A DNA stretch of 6,220 nt from Alphaproteobacteria bacterium (GTDB lineage Bacteria > Pseudomonadota > Alphaproteobacteria > Micavibrionales > Micavibrionaceae), in the NCBI GenBank assembly GCA_023140905.1, contig JAGLKS010000162.1, positions 1 to 6,220 on the forward strand. The letters are read 5' to 3'. A program made the position numbers and the translations under genes. Positions 1 to 5,666 of the stretch are shown piece after piece (position 1 is the first letter of the stretch; the number at the start of each line of letters is the position of its first letter). The notes beneath the pieces were generated by a model. It ran no database searches and was not told the origin of the DNA. It saw only the letters and a program-made list of their open reading frames with translations.

Positions 1-161
1 CGGTTAGCTCAATTGATGCGCTGGGCTGGAATGGTGATGCAACGGAAGCAGAAGGATTTGCTTATCTGGCTGTGCGCTCGCTTATGGGAGAAGCTTTGAG
101 CTTGCCTGCAACGACAGGTGTTCCTAAAGCGTTAAGCGGCGGAGTTCATGCAAAAGCTTGA
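1..161 (+). CDS. anmK: Anhydro-N-acetylmuramic acid kinase, C-terminal end (partial)
   Basis: The frame starting at base 3 is open from the window edge to a TGA at 159-161 and gives about 52 residues. They include DALGWNGDATEAEGFAYLAV, then SLPATTGVP and a closing GGVHAKA. This order (a GD-x-EA-x-x-FAYLAVR helix, a LP-x-TTG turn and a final GGV) is what the C-terminus of AnmK looks like. AnmK phosphorylates and opens 1,6-anhydro-MurNAc in the cytoplasm to give MurNAc-6-phosphate during recycling of peptidoglycan. The ATP-binding N-terminal part is outside the window. The gene lies 21 nt upstream of tsaC on the same strand, so the two are probably co-transcribed. The identification rests on a short stretch but the motif order is distinctive. 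Confidence 0.85.
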   Translation, partial: VSSIDALGWNGDATEAEGFAYLAVRSLMGEALSLPATTGVPKALSGGVHAKA

Positions 162-182
162 TTTTATTTAGAGGTTACAGTT

Positions 183-1205
183 ATGACGCATATTATTAGT
201 GCAAGCTCTGATGCTATATCTCAGGCCGCTGCTGTTATTCAGGATGGCGGGCTGGTTGGCATGCCTACCGAGACTGTATACGGGTTGGCAGCAAATGCCC
301 GTGACGGGAAAGCTGTGGCGCGGATATTCGAAGCAAAAGGGCGCCCGCAATTTAATCCGCTGATTGTCCATGTTAATGATATCGAGGCTGTTCAGGCTAT
401 TGCATATATGAGCGAACAAGATATGTGCGCGGCGCAGAAATTCTGGCCGGGACCGTTAACATTGATTTTACGGCGAAGAGAAGATAGCGGGTTATCGGAT
501 TTGGTGAGCGCAGGATTGTCAACTGTAGCTGTGCGCATACCTTCGCATAAAACAGCGCGTGCTTTGATTGAAGCAAGTGGCGTGCCGATTGCTGCGCCAA
601 GTGCAAATAGATCAGGGACGATTAGCACGACAACACCTGCACATGTTGCACAAAGTCTCGGTAATGCTGTAGATATGATTATAGCAGATGGGGCGAGTGA
701 TATCGGAGTAGAGTCTACTGTGTTGGATTGTATAGGTGATGCTCCATGTATTTTGCGTCCCGGTGGGATTACAGCGGAGGAATTATCAGAGGTACTGGGG
801 TGTACTGTGCAGTATGACCTAGGGGATAAGGATAGCGGTGAAGTAAAGTCTCCGGGGCAACTGCTTAGGCATTATGCTCCGCGTGTTCCTGTGCGTCTTA
901 ATGCTATAGATGTGGAAGAGGGAGAGGCTCTTTTAACGTTTGGTCCTGCACAATTTATGGGAATGCGGGGCAGTGGCGAGCAAGCTCTTCAAGCTTTGCC
1001 GGATAGTGCAATTGCTCATTTGAGCAAAGAAGGTGACTTATATGAAGCAGCCTCTAACTTATTTGCCATGCTGCATCAGCTTGATCTTCCAGAGCATAAA
1101 GCTATTGCTGTGATGAATATTCCAGATCAAGGCGTGGGTGTAGCTATTAATGATCGCTTATGCCGCGCGGCTAAAGCTTGTAAAAACAATGTAAGCGGGA
1201 GCTAG
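183..1205 (+). CDS. tsaC: L-threonylcarbamoyladenylate synthase, two-domain Sua5/TsaC2 type
   Basis: This 340-residue cytoplasmic enzyme makes threonylcarbamoyl-AMP from threonine, bicarbonate and ATP, the first step of the universal t6A37 tRNA modification. The TsaD complex then transfers the group to tRNA. The YrdC-type catalytic domain covers about residues 8-200. It shows PTETVYGL (28-35), KGRP with NPL (52-60), FWPGPLTL (87-94), VRIP (117-120), PSAN (139-142), ESTV (177-180) and RPG (192-194). The linker SPGQLLRHYAP (223-233) covers the active site in the family and leads into the smaller C-terminal Sua5 domain (about 236-335), absent from short E. coli-type TsaC. The length fits the two-domain form. 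The ATG at 183 is supported by GAGG at 171-174, 8 nt upstream. The next gene starts 7 nt after the stop. Nothing looks damaged. Confidence 0.95.
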   Translation: MTHIISASSDAISQAAAVIQDGGLVGMPTETVYGLAANARDGKAVARIFEAKGRPQFNPLIVHVNDIEAVQAIAYMSEQDMCAAQKFWPGPLTLILRRREDSGLSDLVSAGLSTVAVRIPSHKTARALIEASGVPIAAPSANRSGTISTTTPAHVAQSLGNAVDMIIADGASDIGVESTVLDCIGDAPCILRPGGITAEELSEVLGCTVQYDLGDKDSGEVKSPGQLLRHYAPRVPVRLNAIDVEEGEALLTFGPAQFMGMRGSGEQALQALPDSAIAHLSKEGDLYEAASNLFAMLHQLDLPEHKAIAVMNIPDQGVGVAINDRLCRAAKACKNNVSGS

Positions 1206-1212
1206 GGTTATT

Positions 1213-1686
1213 ATGAGAAAACTTATCGGTTTGTGTATTTTACTTGCAGGACTTATGTGTTTTGTAAAGTCAGGCTATGCACAAGACGCTCAAAAAGATG
1301 ATATTCCAGTTGTGACAGATACATATAGTTTGATGCGTCAGGCTGTAGAATATGCAACCAAGGCTGATGCTTATAATGCATATTGCAGCGAGCCTAGTTC
1401 TATGGCTTCAAATTTTCTAGATAAGTTCGGTCAAAGTCAGGATATTACATTAGAGCAAAAAGCTGCGCTTACATTATTAATGGAACAGGTTGTGCAGAAT
1501 TTTTCTCAATGGTTGGGAAAAGACCGTCCTAGCTGCACAGATCTTGAGTTTATGATGGGTCGTCTTGAAGTTATGAGCAAACTTAAAGATGTGTCATATT
1601 TGCTCAATGGGGTCGATCCTGCGACTTTACCTGAAGACAATATTCCAGAGTTGAAAGATCTTATTTCTGAGAAGATTGCTGAATAA
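1213..1686 (+). CDS. Small secreted (periplasmic) protein of unknown function
   Basis: I do not recognise the family of this 157-residue protein. Residues 1-23 form a typical Sec signal peptide: MRK, a hydrophobic stretch, then GYA followed by QDA, giving a likely signal peptidase I cut after A23. There is no lipobox, since the residue before C16 is Met. The mature protein is mostly helical in character, acidic, and has only two cysteines, C58 and C108, which could form a disulfide in the periplasm. There is no further membrane segment. The ATG at 1213 lies 7 nt after the tsaC stop, with AGGG at 1204-1207 overlapping that stop and GGGAG at 1197-1201 as an alternative, so it probably shares the tsaC transcript. 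The gene ends at a TAA just before a 93-nt gap. The coding call is strong from signal peptide, spacing and length; function is unknown. Confidence 0.8.
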   Translation: MRKLIGLCILLAGLMCFVKSGYAQDAQKDDIPVVTDTYSLMRQAVEYATKADAYNAYCSEPSSMASNFLDKFGQSQDITLEQKAALTLLMEQVVQNFSQWLGKDRPSCTDLEFMMGRLEVMSKLKDVSYLLNGVDPATLPEDNIPELKDLISEKIAE

Positions 1687-1736
1687 ATATCTAAATGCAA
1701 TCATAAAAAGAGCTTTTCCTTTGCATAAAAATAGTG

Positions 1737-1763
1737 CACACTTACGCATGTCTTAAAAGTGTG
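1737..1763 (+). repeat. Inverted repeat (7-bp stem) just upstream of the gmd ribosome binding site
   Basis: CACACTT (1737-1743) and AAGTGTG (1757-1763) are perfect inverted copies with a 13-nt loop. Two G-U pairs could extend the stem outward. The 3' arm ends 3 nt before the Shine-Dalgarno sequence of gmd. It could be an operator or a 5'-leader hairpin, or chance in a GT-rich run. Confidence 0.4.
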
Positions 1764-1766
1764 TGT

Positions 1767-1774
1767 GGAAAGGA
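1767..1774 (+). promoter_or_regulatory. Ribosome binding site that selects the gmd start
   Basis: GGAAAGGA lies 5 nt upstream of the ATG at 1780 and only 2 nt upstream of the ATG at 1777. It lies inside the frame that would begin at the GTG at 1759, so the longer start is unlikely. The spacing favours the second ATG of the ATGATG pair. Confidence 0.6.
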
Positions 1775-1779
1775 TTATG

Positions 1780-2874
1780 ATGCATCGTAGGAAAGCATTC
1801 GTCACTGGTGTGTCCGGTCAGGACGGCGCGTATCTTGCACAATTTTTGCTTAACAAAGACTATGAGGTTCATGGCCTTGTGCGCTGGGATAGCTGTATGG
1901 GCAAGAGCGATGAGTTGGCTCGCTTTGAGGCTTTGGGGCTGGATATTTCACGCGTGCACTTGCACTTCGGGGATTTGATTGATGCACAAAATATCACAGC
2001 TTTAATCAAGGAAATACAACCGGAAGAAATTTATAATCTTGCTGCCATGTCGCAAGTTGCAGTGAGCTTTGATACACCGGCTTCAGCTATTGAGATTAAT
2101 ACAAAAGGTGTATTGGCCGTTCTTGAGGCTGTGCGTTTGCTGGATATGGAAGAACGGGTGCGGATTTATCAGGCGTCATCTTCGGAAATGTTTGGTAGCG
2201 CGGCAGCTCCGCAAAATGAAGAAACACCAATGCATCCATGCAGTCCTTACGGAGCGGCTAAATTGGCTGCATATTGGTTGGTCAAAACTTATCGGGATTC
2301 TTATGGTATTCATGCATCTAATGGAATTTTGTTTAATCATGAAAGTCCAGTGCGCGGGGAAGATTTTGTAACACGCAAGATAACACGTGCTGTTGTTGAA
2401 ATTGAGAAGGGACGTTGCGAGCTTTTGATGTTGGGCAATCTGGATTCTGTGCGTGATTGGGGTCATGCGCGTGACTATGTGGCTGGAATGTGGGCGATGC
2501 TGCAGCAAAATCAGCCGGGAGATTATGTCTTGGCTACGGGGGAAGCTAAAACAGTGCGTGAGTTTGTAACGCGGGCATTTTCTCATATTGGTGTGCGTAT
2601 AGGTTGGCGTGGGTGTGGCATTGATGAAGTTGGTTTTGATAAGAAAACCGGAAGAACTTTAGTACAAGTTGATCCAGCATTATTCCGCCCTAAAGATGTC
2701 AATTATTTGCTTGGCGATGCTTCAAAGGCCAAGGCTGTTTTAGGGTGGCAGCCTGAATGTTATTTCGATGACTTGATTAGTGAAATGATGAATGCGGATC
2801 GGCAAGAATATTATAACTGTAAGCAAAACAGGCAAGAAGATACCGCCGCTTTCTTATGGGCTAATAGGGCCTGA
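1780..2874 (+). CDS. gmd: GDP-mannose 4,6-dehydratase
   Basis: This cytoplasmic, NADP-dependent short-chain dehydrogenase converts GDP-D-mannose to GDP-4-keto-6-deoxy-D-mannose, the shared precursor of GDP-L-fucose and GDP-D-rhamnose. With the start at 1780 it has 364 residues, usual for the family. The Rossmann motif TGVSGQDGAYL covers residues 9-19 (G10, G13, G16). The catalytic set is S134/S135 and E136 in SSSEMFG, with Y157 and K161 in SPYGAAK. The family signature FNHESPVRGEDFVTRKI occupies 185-201. RP-x-x-V followed by LLGDASKA lies near the C-terminus and is also typical. An in-frame ATG at 1777 is the alternative start. A longer GTG start at 1759 would put the ribosome binding site inside the gene. 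fcl follows after 26 nt and takes the product. All key residues are present, so the enzyme should be active. Confidence 0.95.
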   Translation: MHRRKAFVTGVSGQDGAYLAQFLLNKDYEVHGLVRWDSCMGKSDELARFEALGLDISRVHLHFGDLIDAQNITALIKEIQPEEIYNLAAMSQVAVSFDTPASAIEINTKGVLAVLEAVRLLDMEERVRIYQASSSEMFGSAAAPQNEETPMHPCSPYGAAKLAAYWLVKTYRDSYGIHASNGILFNHESPVRGEDFVTRKITRAVVEIEKGRCELLMLGNLDSVRDWGHARDYVAGMWAMLQQNQPGDYVLATGEAKTVREFVTRAFSHIGVRIGWRGCGIDEVGFDKKTGRTLVQVDPALFRPKDVNYLLGDASKAKAVLGWQPECYFDDLISEMMNADRQEYYNCKQNRQEDTAAFLWANRA

Positions 2875-2900
2875 TTATATGAAGAGGGTCTGATTGTATT

Positions 2901-3884
2901 ATGTATTCATTAAAAGGCAAAAAAGTTTGGGTGGCTGGACATAATGGCATGGTTGGCTCTGCGCTTGTGCGACGTTTGTCTCAAGAAAATTGTGATGTGT
3001 TGGGCGTGGAACATAAAGAGCTGGATCTGCGCGATCAAGCAAAAGTGAAAGAATGGATGCAGGAGAATAAGCCTGATGTTGTGGTTATAGCTGCTGCGCG
3101 TGTGGGTGGAATAATGGCAAATGCCAATAATCCTGCACTGTTTTTTTACGATAATATGATGATCGGGGCGAATATTATTCATAGCGCGTATGAATGTGGC
3201 GTAGAGAAGCTCTTATTTCTGGGGTCGTCTTGTGTTTATCCCAAAGAATGTACGCAGCCGATTGAAGAGGATGCTTTGTTAACCGGTGCATTAGAGCCAA
3301 CGAATGAAGCTTATGCTCTGGCTAAGATCTGTAGTTTGAAAATGGCCTCATATTATCGTCAGCAATATGGGTGTGATTTTATTTCTGCTATGCCGTGTAA
3401 TCTTTTTGGACCGGATGATAGCTATGATCTGGAGAATTCCCATGTTATTCCGGGGCTGATTATGAAAGCACATAAAGCCAAGATTAATGGTGCCGGTCAT
3501 TTGACGCTTTGGGGAAGCGGTAAGCCTTTGCGTGAGTTCTTATATGTTGACGATCTGGCAGACGGGCTGGTGTTTTTGCTGCAACATTATAGCGATGCTC
3601 AGCATATTAATATTGGAACGGGCGAGGAAATTACAATAAAAGAGCTGGCGGAGATTATTTGCTTATGTGTTGGCTTTGATGGGGAATTACAGTTTGATGC
3701 AACAAAGCCGGATGGCACGCTGAGAAAGAGGCTAGACGTATCAAAGATGCAAAAAATGGGTTGGTCTGCACCTATGTTGAAAAGGGTAGATGGTGACTTT
3801 AAAGCATATCTCGCACAAGGAATTGATGCGGCTTATGATGCGCGATATTGCCGAAAATTACACCAAGCTCTGGTTCGTCCATGA
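2901..3884 (+). CDS. fcl: GDP-L-fucose synthase (epimerase/reductase)
   Basis: This enzyme (GMER, WcaG type) epimerises GDP-4-keto-6-deoxymannose at C3 and C5 and reduces C4 with NADPH to give GDP-L-fucose, completing the pathway begun by Gmd. It has 327 residues, close to the usual length. The dinucleotide-binding motif is GHNGMVGS (13-20, G13/G16/G19). AAARVGGI (64-71) is a family signature. Catalytic residues expected from E. coli Fcl are S109 and C111 in GSSCVYPK, Y138 and K142 in YALAK, and H181 in NSHVIPG. The E. coli numbers are about two lower, so alignment is nearly gap-free. REFLYVDDLAD and NIGTGEEITI are further signatures. The extreme C-terminus is less conserved and lacks the usual aromatic end. 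GAAGAGGG (2881-2888) is the only visible ribosome site and sits 12 nt from the ATG, so translation may be weak or coupled to gmd. Confidence 0.95.
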   Translation: MYSLKGKKVWVAGHNGMVGSALVRRLSQENCDVLGVEHKELDLRDQAKVKEWMQENKPDVVVIAAARVGGIMANANNPALFFYDNMMIGANIIHSAYECGVEKLLFLGSSCVYPKECTQPIEEDALLTGALEPTNEAYALAKICSLKMASYYRQQYGCDFISAMPCNLFGPDDSYDLENSHVIPGLIMKAHKAKINGAGHLTLWGSGKPLREFLYVDDLADGLVFLLQHYSDAQHINIGTGEEITIKELAEIICLCVGFDGELQFDATKPDGTLRKRLDVSKMQKMGWSAPMLKRVDGDFKAYLAQGIDAAYDARYCRKLHQALVRP

Positions 3885-3964
3885 AGACTGAAATCCAAGC
3901 TGAAATCCGTCAGTTACGCCCTGCAACAGCCCTTAGTAGGAGTGATAATGCTTATTTATCATAG
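3881..3964 (+). pseudogene. 27-codon frame coupled to fcl; possible stump of a lost downstream gene
   Basis: The ATG at 3881 overlaps the fcl TGA in an ATGA arrangement, the usual layout for translationally coupled genes. The frame begins MKTEIQAEIRQLRPATA and stops at a TAG at 3962-3964. It contains a 9-base direct repeat, CTGAAATCC at 3888-3896 and 3900-3908, in register with the codons (EI-x-x-EI). Its last 32 bases overlap the 3' end of the AT-rich gene on the other strand, and the composition falls sharply just after it. I read it as the start of a former third operon gene whose remainder was replaced, or as a chance overlap. No family can be assigned to so few residues. Confidence 0.3.
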
Positions 3965-4748
3965 GAAATCGTGTGCGCCTGCATTTTTTCTTATAACTCA
4001 AATATTTATCAATAAGAGCGTGAAATATTTTGTTTTGTTCTTCATTGTTTGTTTCTACGTTTTCATCTTTAGAAAAGCCACCCCATTTAATGAAATTATT
4101 TTTATTTTGTTCATTTTTAAAAATTGGTATTGAAAAATTGTTAAAGGAAATATTATTTCTTAACTCTTTCGAATAATCCTTTTTATACATTTCTGTTATA
4201 TATTTTTGGTAAACGTACTCCATACTATCTTCAAAATAAAAATATATTCGTCCTCCATTTAAAAATTCCCAGTCAGGTGCAACTATTGTCTTTTTCCCAC
4301 CATCAAATTGTACAATGTGAATTTGCTTTAATAGTGTTTGATAATGATAAAATTCAACGTAATAAGCACTATTACCACAGTTATAACGACAACCAATCTC
4401 TCCTCGTGTCCATTCTTGAGTAAAATCTAAATTGTTATCTTCATTATTAGTTTTCATTGTAAATTCAGGGTATTCTTTATAATGCCAATTATTTTCCTCT
4501 GTTTCTTCCCATCCATCAAAATTTAATAGGTACTTTTTAACCTTATCAAGAGGTGATAATAAACTCTGCTTATACTGAATACATTCAGCAATTAGATAGA
4601 AAATCAAAAAACTGCCATAGGTCATCCAACTCCAATGGTTCCAAGGATTATCTTTTGCAACAAAAAAGGCGATGATGCCCGTAATCGTAATGATAAGAAT
4701 TTTTAAAATGGTCAGATGCGTAAGGAAAAATGACTTAATTTTCTTCAT
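3933..4748 (-). CDS. AT-rich orphan gene: two-helix membrane protein of unknown function
   Basis: The 271-residue product has a basic N-terminus (MKKIK), then two hydrophobic segments at about 12-31 and 41-57 joined by a short tryptophan-rich turn (NPWNHWSWM). By the positive-inside rule both ends would be cytoplasmic. The remaining 210 residues are soluble in character, rich in Asn, Tyr, Glu and Lys. They include FDGWEE (77-82), a CRYNC pair (C120, C124) and an aromatic strand-like region around KKTIVAPDWEF and RIYFYFED, ending in a basic KKKCRR tail. I do not recognise the family. Composition differs sharply from the neighbours: 4081-4140 has 11 G/C of 60, against 30 of 60 at 3001-3060 in fcl. 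The ATG has only a weak GGA 7 nt upstream. It converges on fcl with a 48-nt gap. A long open frame of this composition suggests a real, horizontally acquired gene. A bacteriophage-defence or toxin role would be speculation. Confidence 0.7.
   Translation of the reverse strand: MKKIKSFFLTHLTILKILIITITGIIAFFVAKDNPWNHWSWMTYGSFLIFYLIAECIQYKQSLLSPLDKVKKYLLNFDGWEETEENNWHYKEYPEFTMKTNNEDNNLDFTQEWTRGEIGCRYNCGNSAYYVEFYHYQTLLKQIHIVQFDGGKKTIVAPDWEFLNGGRIYFYFEDSMEYVYQKYITEMYKKDYSKELRNNISFNNFSIPIFKNEQNKNNFIKWGGFSKDENVETNNEEQNKIFHALIDKYLSYKKKCRRTRFPMINKHYHSY
3944..3953. repeat. 10-bp direct repeat, copy 1 (GATAATGCTT), left of the AT-rich gene
   Basis: The same ten bases occur in the same orientation at 4890-4899, beyond the far side of the AT-rich gene. 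Such a pair could be a target-site duplication or the trace of a recombination event. A 10-mer match also occurs by chance in a window of this size, so the support is the placement only. Confidence 0.25.
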
Positions 4749-4889
4749 GTGAATTCCATAATGTTACCAGATAATTCGTCAATTGTAACTCATTTCATAA
4801 TAGTGGTACACATTAAAAATTCCCCTTTTGCCCCGCCCAACATTTTCCCGTAAAGCCGGAAATGAGTTGTGCAGGTGGTCTGTGTAGTC

Positions 4890-4899
4890 GATAATGCTT
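4890..4899. repeat. 10-bp direct repeat, copy 2 (GATAATGCTT), right of the AT-rich gene
   Basis: This is the partner of the copy at 3944-3953, in the same orientation and 946 bases away. The flanks of the two copies do not match beyond the ten bases. If real, the unit between the copies would include the whole AT-rich gene plus about 70 GC-richer bases. Confidence 0.25.
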
Positions 4900-4945
4900 G
4901 GACTTACGAATTGGGCTTAAATTACAGCTTTTGAGGTTTGTTTTC

Positions 4946-4985
4946 ACCCTCCACGCCTTCCTTATCTTAACGGATTGGGGAGGGT
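4946..4985 (+). repeat. Inverted repeat ACCCTCC / GGAGGGT, possible weak terminator
   Basis: ACCCTCC (4946-4952) and GGAGGGT (4979-4985) are perfect 7-bp inverted copies separated by 26 nt. On the + strand the 3' arm runs into a short TTTT (4985-4988). On the - strand, the direction of the neighbouring genes, no T-run follows. The long loop makes it a poor intrinsic terminator. It may instead be part of the candidate repeat element here. Confidence 0.35.
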
Positions 4986-4999
4986 TTTCATTAACATAA

Positions 5000-5662
5000 T
5001 CACGGTCGCTGGTAAAATACATCCAGCGGAGAGTACATGTCATTATTATATAGATGTTTTGTGCTATTCCACACAGTTTTATGTGCTGTGAAAGTGGTTA
5101 ACGGGCGAATATATAATGAGCTGATTTCTTTGGGTGTTGAGGCATAATTGCGGCCAAATTTCTGGCAAATGATTACTGTCGTTTTACCGTTTATATCAGC
5201 GAGTTCTCTGTAAGTAATACTTTCAAGTTTATATTCATATTTGTCTTGTGCGCCTATAGCGATGATTTCGGCTATTGGAGTGTTGCGTTGTGCGGCTTCT
5301 AAATGTTTAACATCAATGTAATCTGGATCAGGTTCATTTATAGTGGAAGGAAAAGAAAAGCATATTCCGCTGTCAAAACCTAATACAGGTAATGTTCCCG
5401 GCGCAGGAATAGGCATTTTGAATGGTTTATCAAAAGTTGTTGGCTCTGCGCTTAAGAAAACATTACGGTAAAGGGGGCTAAGTATGGCTTTTTGCACAGA
5501 ATTTGGTGTGATGTATATTAAGCCGGAAGAAAGCGGGGTGAAGATAAGTAAGCATATAACTACAACAATGAGTCCCAAAAACGAGAAAAAGCCAAATTGG
5601 TAGCCCTGTTTTTTGGGAAGCTCTTCTTTTGTATTGTCTTTTCTGTCGTCTTGTTCGCTCAT
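5000..5662 (-). CDS. Single-pass membrane protein of unknown function, downstream of the M3 peptidase
   Basis: The 220-residue product begins with a charged, hydrophilic stretch of about 20 residues (MSEQDDRKDNTKEELPKKQG). One hydrophobic segment follows at about 24-41 (FGFFSFLGLIVVVICLLIF region), and then about 175 residues that would face the periplasm, with the anchor acting as an uncleaved signal. The soluble part has a proline-rich section (KPFKMPIPAPGTLPVLGF) and two cysteines (in GICFSF and VIICQKF) that could pair. I do not recognise the family. The ATG at 5662 is 4 nt after the TAA of the peptidase gene. An AGAAGG in the last codons of that gene serves as ribosome site, so the two are almost certainly co-transcribed. 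The last codons lie over a perfect 6-bp inverted repeat. Coding is well supported by topology and spacing; function is open. Confidence 0.75.
   Translation of the reverse strand: MSEQDDRKDNTKEELPKKQGYQFGFFSFLGLIVVVICLLIFTPLSSGLIYITPNSVQKAILSPLYRNVFLSAEPTTFDKPFKMPIPAPGTLPVLGFDSGICFSFPSTINEPDPDYIDVKHLEAAQRNTPIAEIIAIGAQDKYEYKLESITYRELADINGKTTVIICQKFGRNYASTPKEISSLYIRPLTTFTAHKTVWNSTKHLYNNDMYSPLDVFYQRP
5007..5028 (-). repeat. Inverted repeat CGCTGG / CCAGCG at the 3' end of the membrane-protein gene
   Basis: CGCTGG (5007-5012) and CCAGCG (5023-5028) are perfect inverted copies around a 10-nt AT-rich loop, inside the last nine codons of the leftward gene. On the transcript a GC-rich hairpin would form just before the stop codon. 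No T-run follows, so it is not a standard terminator. It could stabilise the 3' end of the mRNA or mark the edge of an inserted element. Confidence 0.4.
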
Positions 5663-5666
5663 ATAT

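Larger units (their letters stand above)
1687..1779 (+). promoter_or_regulatory. Intergenic leader upstream of gmd, probable promoter region
   Basis: This AT-rich gap separates the anmK-tsaC operon from gmd and is the natural place for the gmd-fcl promoter. No clean -35/-10 pair at standard spacing is visible. TTGCAT at 1721-1726 resembles a -35 box but has no good partner 16-18 nt downstream. ATGCAA (1695-1700) and TTGCAT (1721-1726) are inverted copies enclosing AAAAG/CTTTT, but no T-run follows on the + strand, so I do not call a terminator. The promoter role is inferred from position. Confidence 0.35.
4749..4999. other. Stretch without a convincing gene; composition switches from AT-rich to GC-richer near 4820
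   Basis: From 4749 to about 4820 the sequence stays AT-rich and is presumably the promoter side of the leftward AT-rich gene, although I see no clean promoter boxes. From about 4820 to 4999 it becomes GC-richer, with C-runs at 4822-4838. A reading frame on the - strand (4813-5043, 76 codons) is open across it and contains a basic run (RKSKHYRLHR). However, it overlaps the end of the neighbouring gene in another frame and has no evident ribosome site. I treat this segment as noncoding, and as a candidate dispersed repeat because of its composition and inverted repeats. Confidence 0.4.

Noticed and set aside
1695..1726. ATGCAA/TTGCAT inverted repeat as terminator of the anmK-tsaC operon
   Set aside because: The stem is AT-rich and short and is followed by A residues rather than T residues on the + strand, so it does not fit an intrinsic terminator.
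1759..1779. GTG at 1759 as the start of gmd (seven extra residues)
   Set aside because: The GGAAAGGA ribosome site would lie inside the gene, the extra residues MCVERIM precede the normal family start, and the ATG at 1780 has good spacing.
2176..2586. 136-codon frame on the - strand inside gmd
   Set aside because: It lies wholly opposite a well-supported gene with all family motifs and is a shadow frame without its own signals.
3943..3961. TGATAA/TTATCA inverted repeat as terminator downstream of fcl
   Set aside because: The stem is only six AT-rich pairs and no T-run follows on either strand at the right place.
4813..5043. 76-codon reading frame on the - strand as a protein-coding gene
   Set aside because: It starts inside the neighbouring gene in a different frame, has no evident ribosome site, and its residues (many basic, scattered Trp/Cys) look like translated noncoding sequence. 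It is kept only as a candidate repeat.
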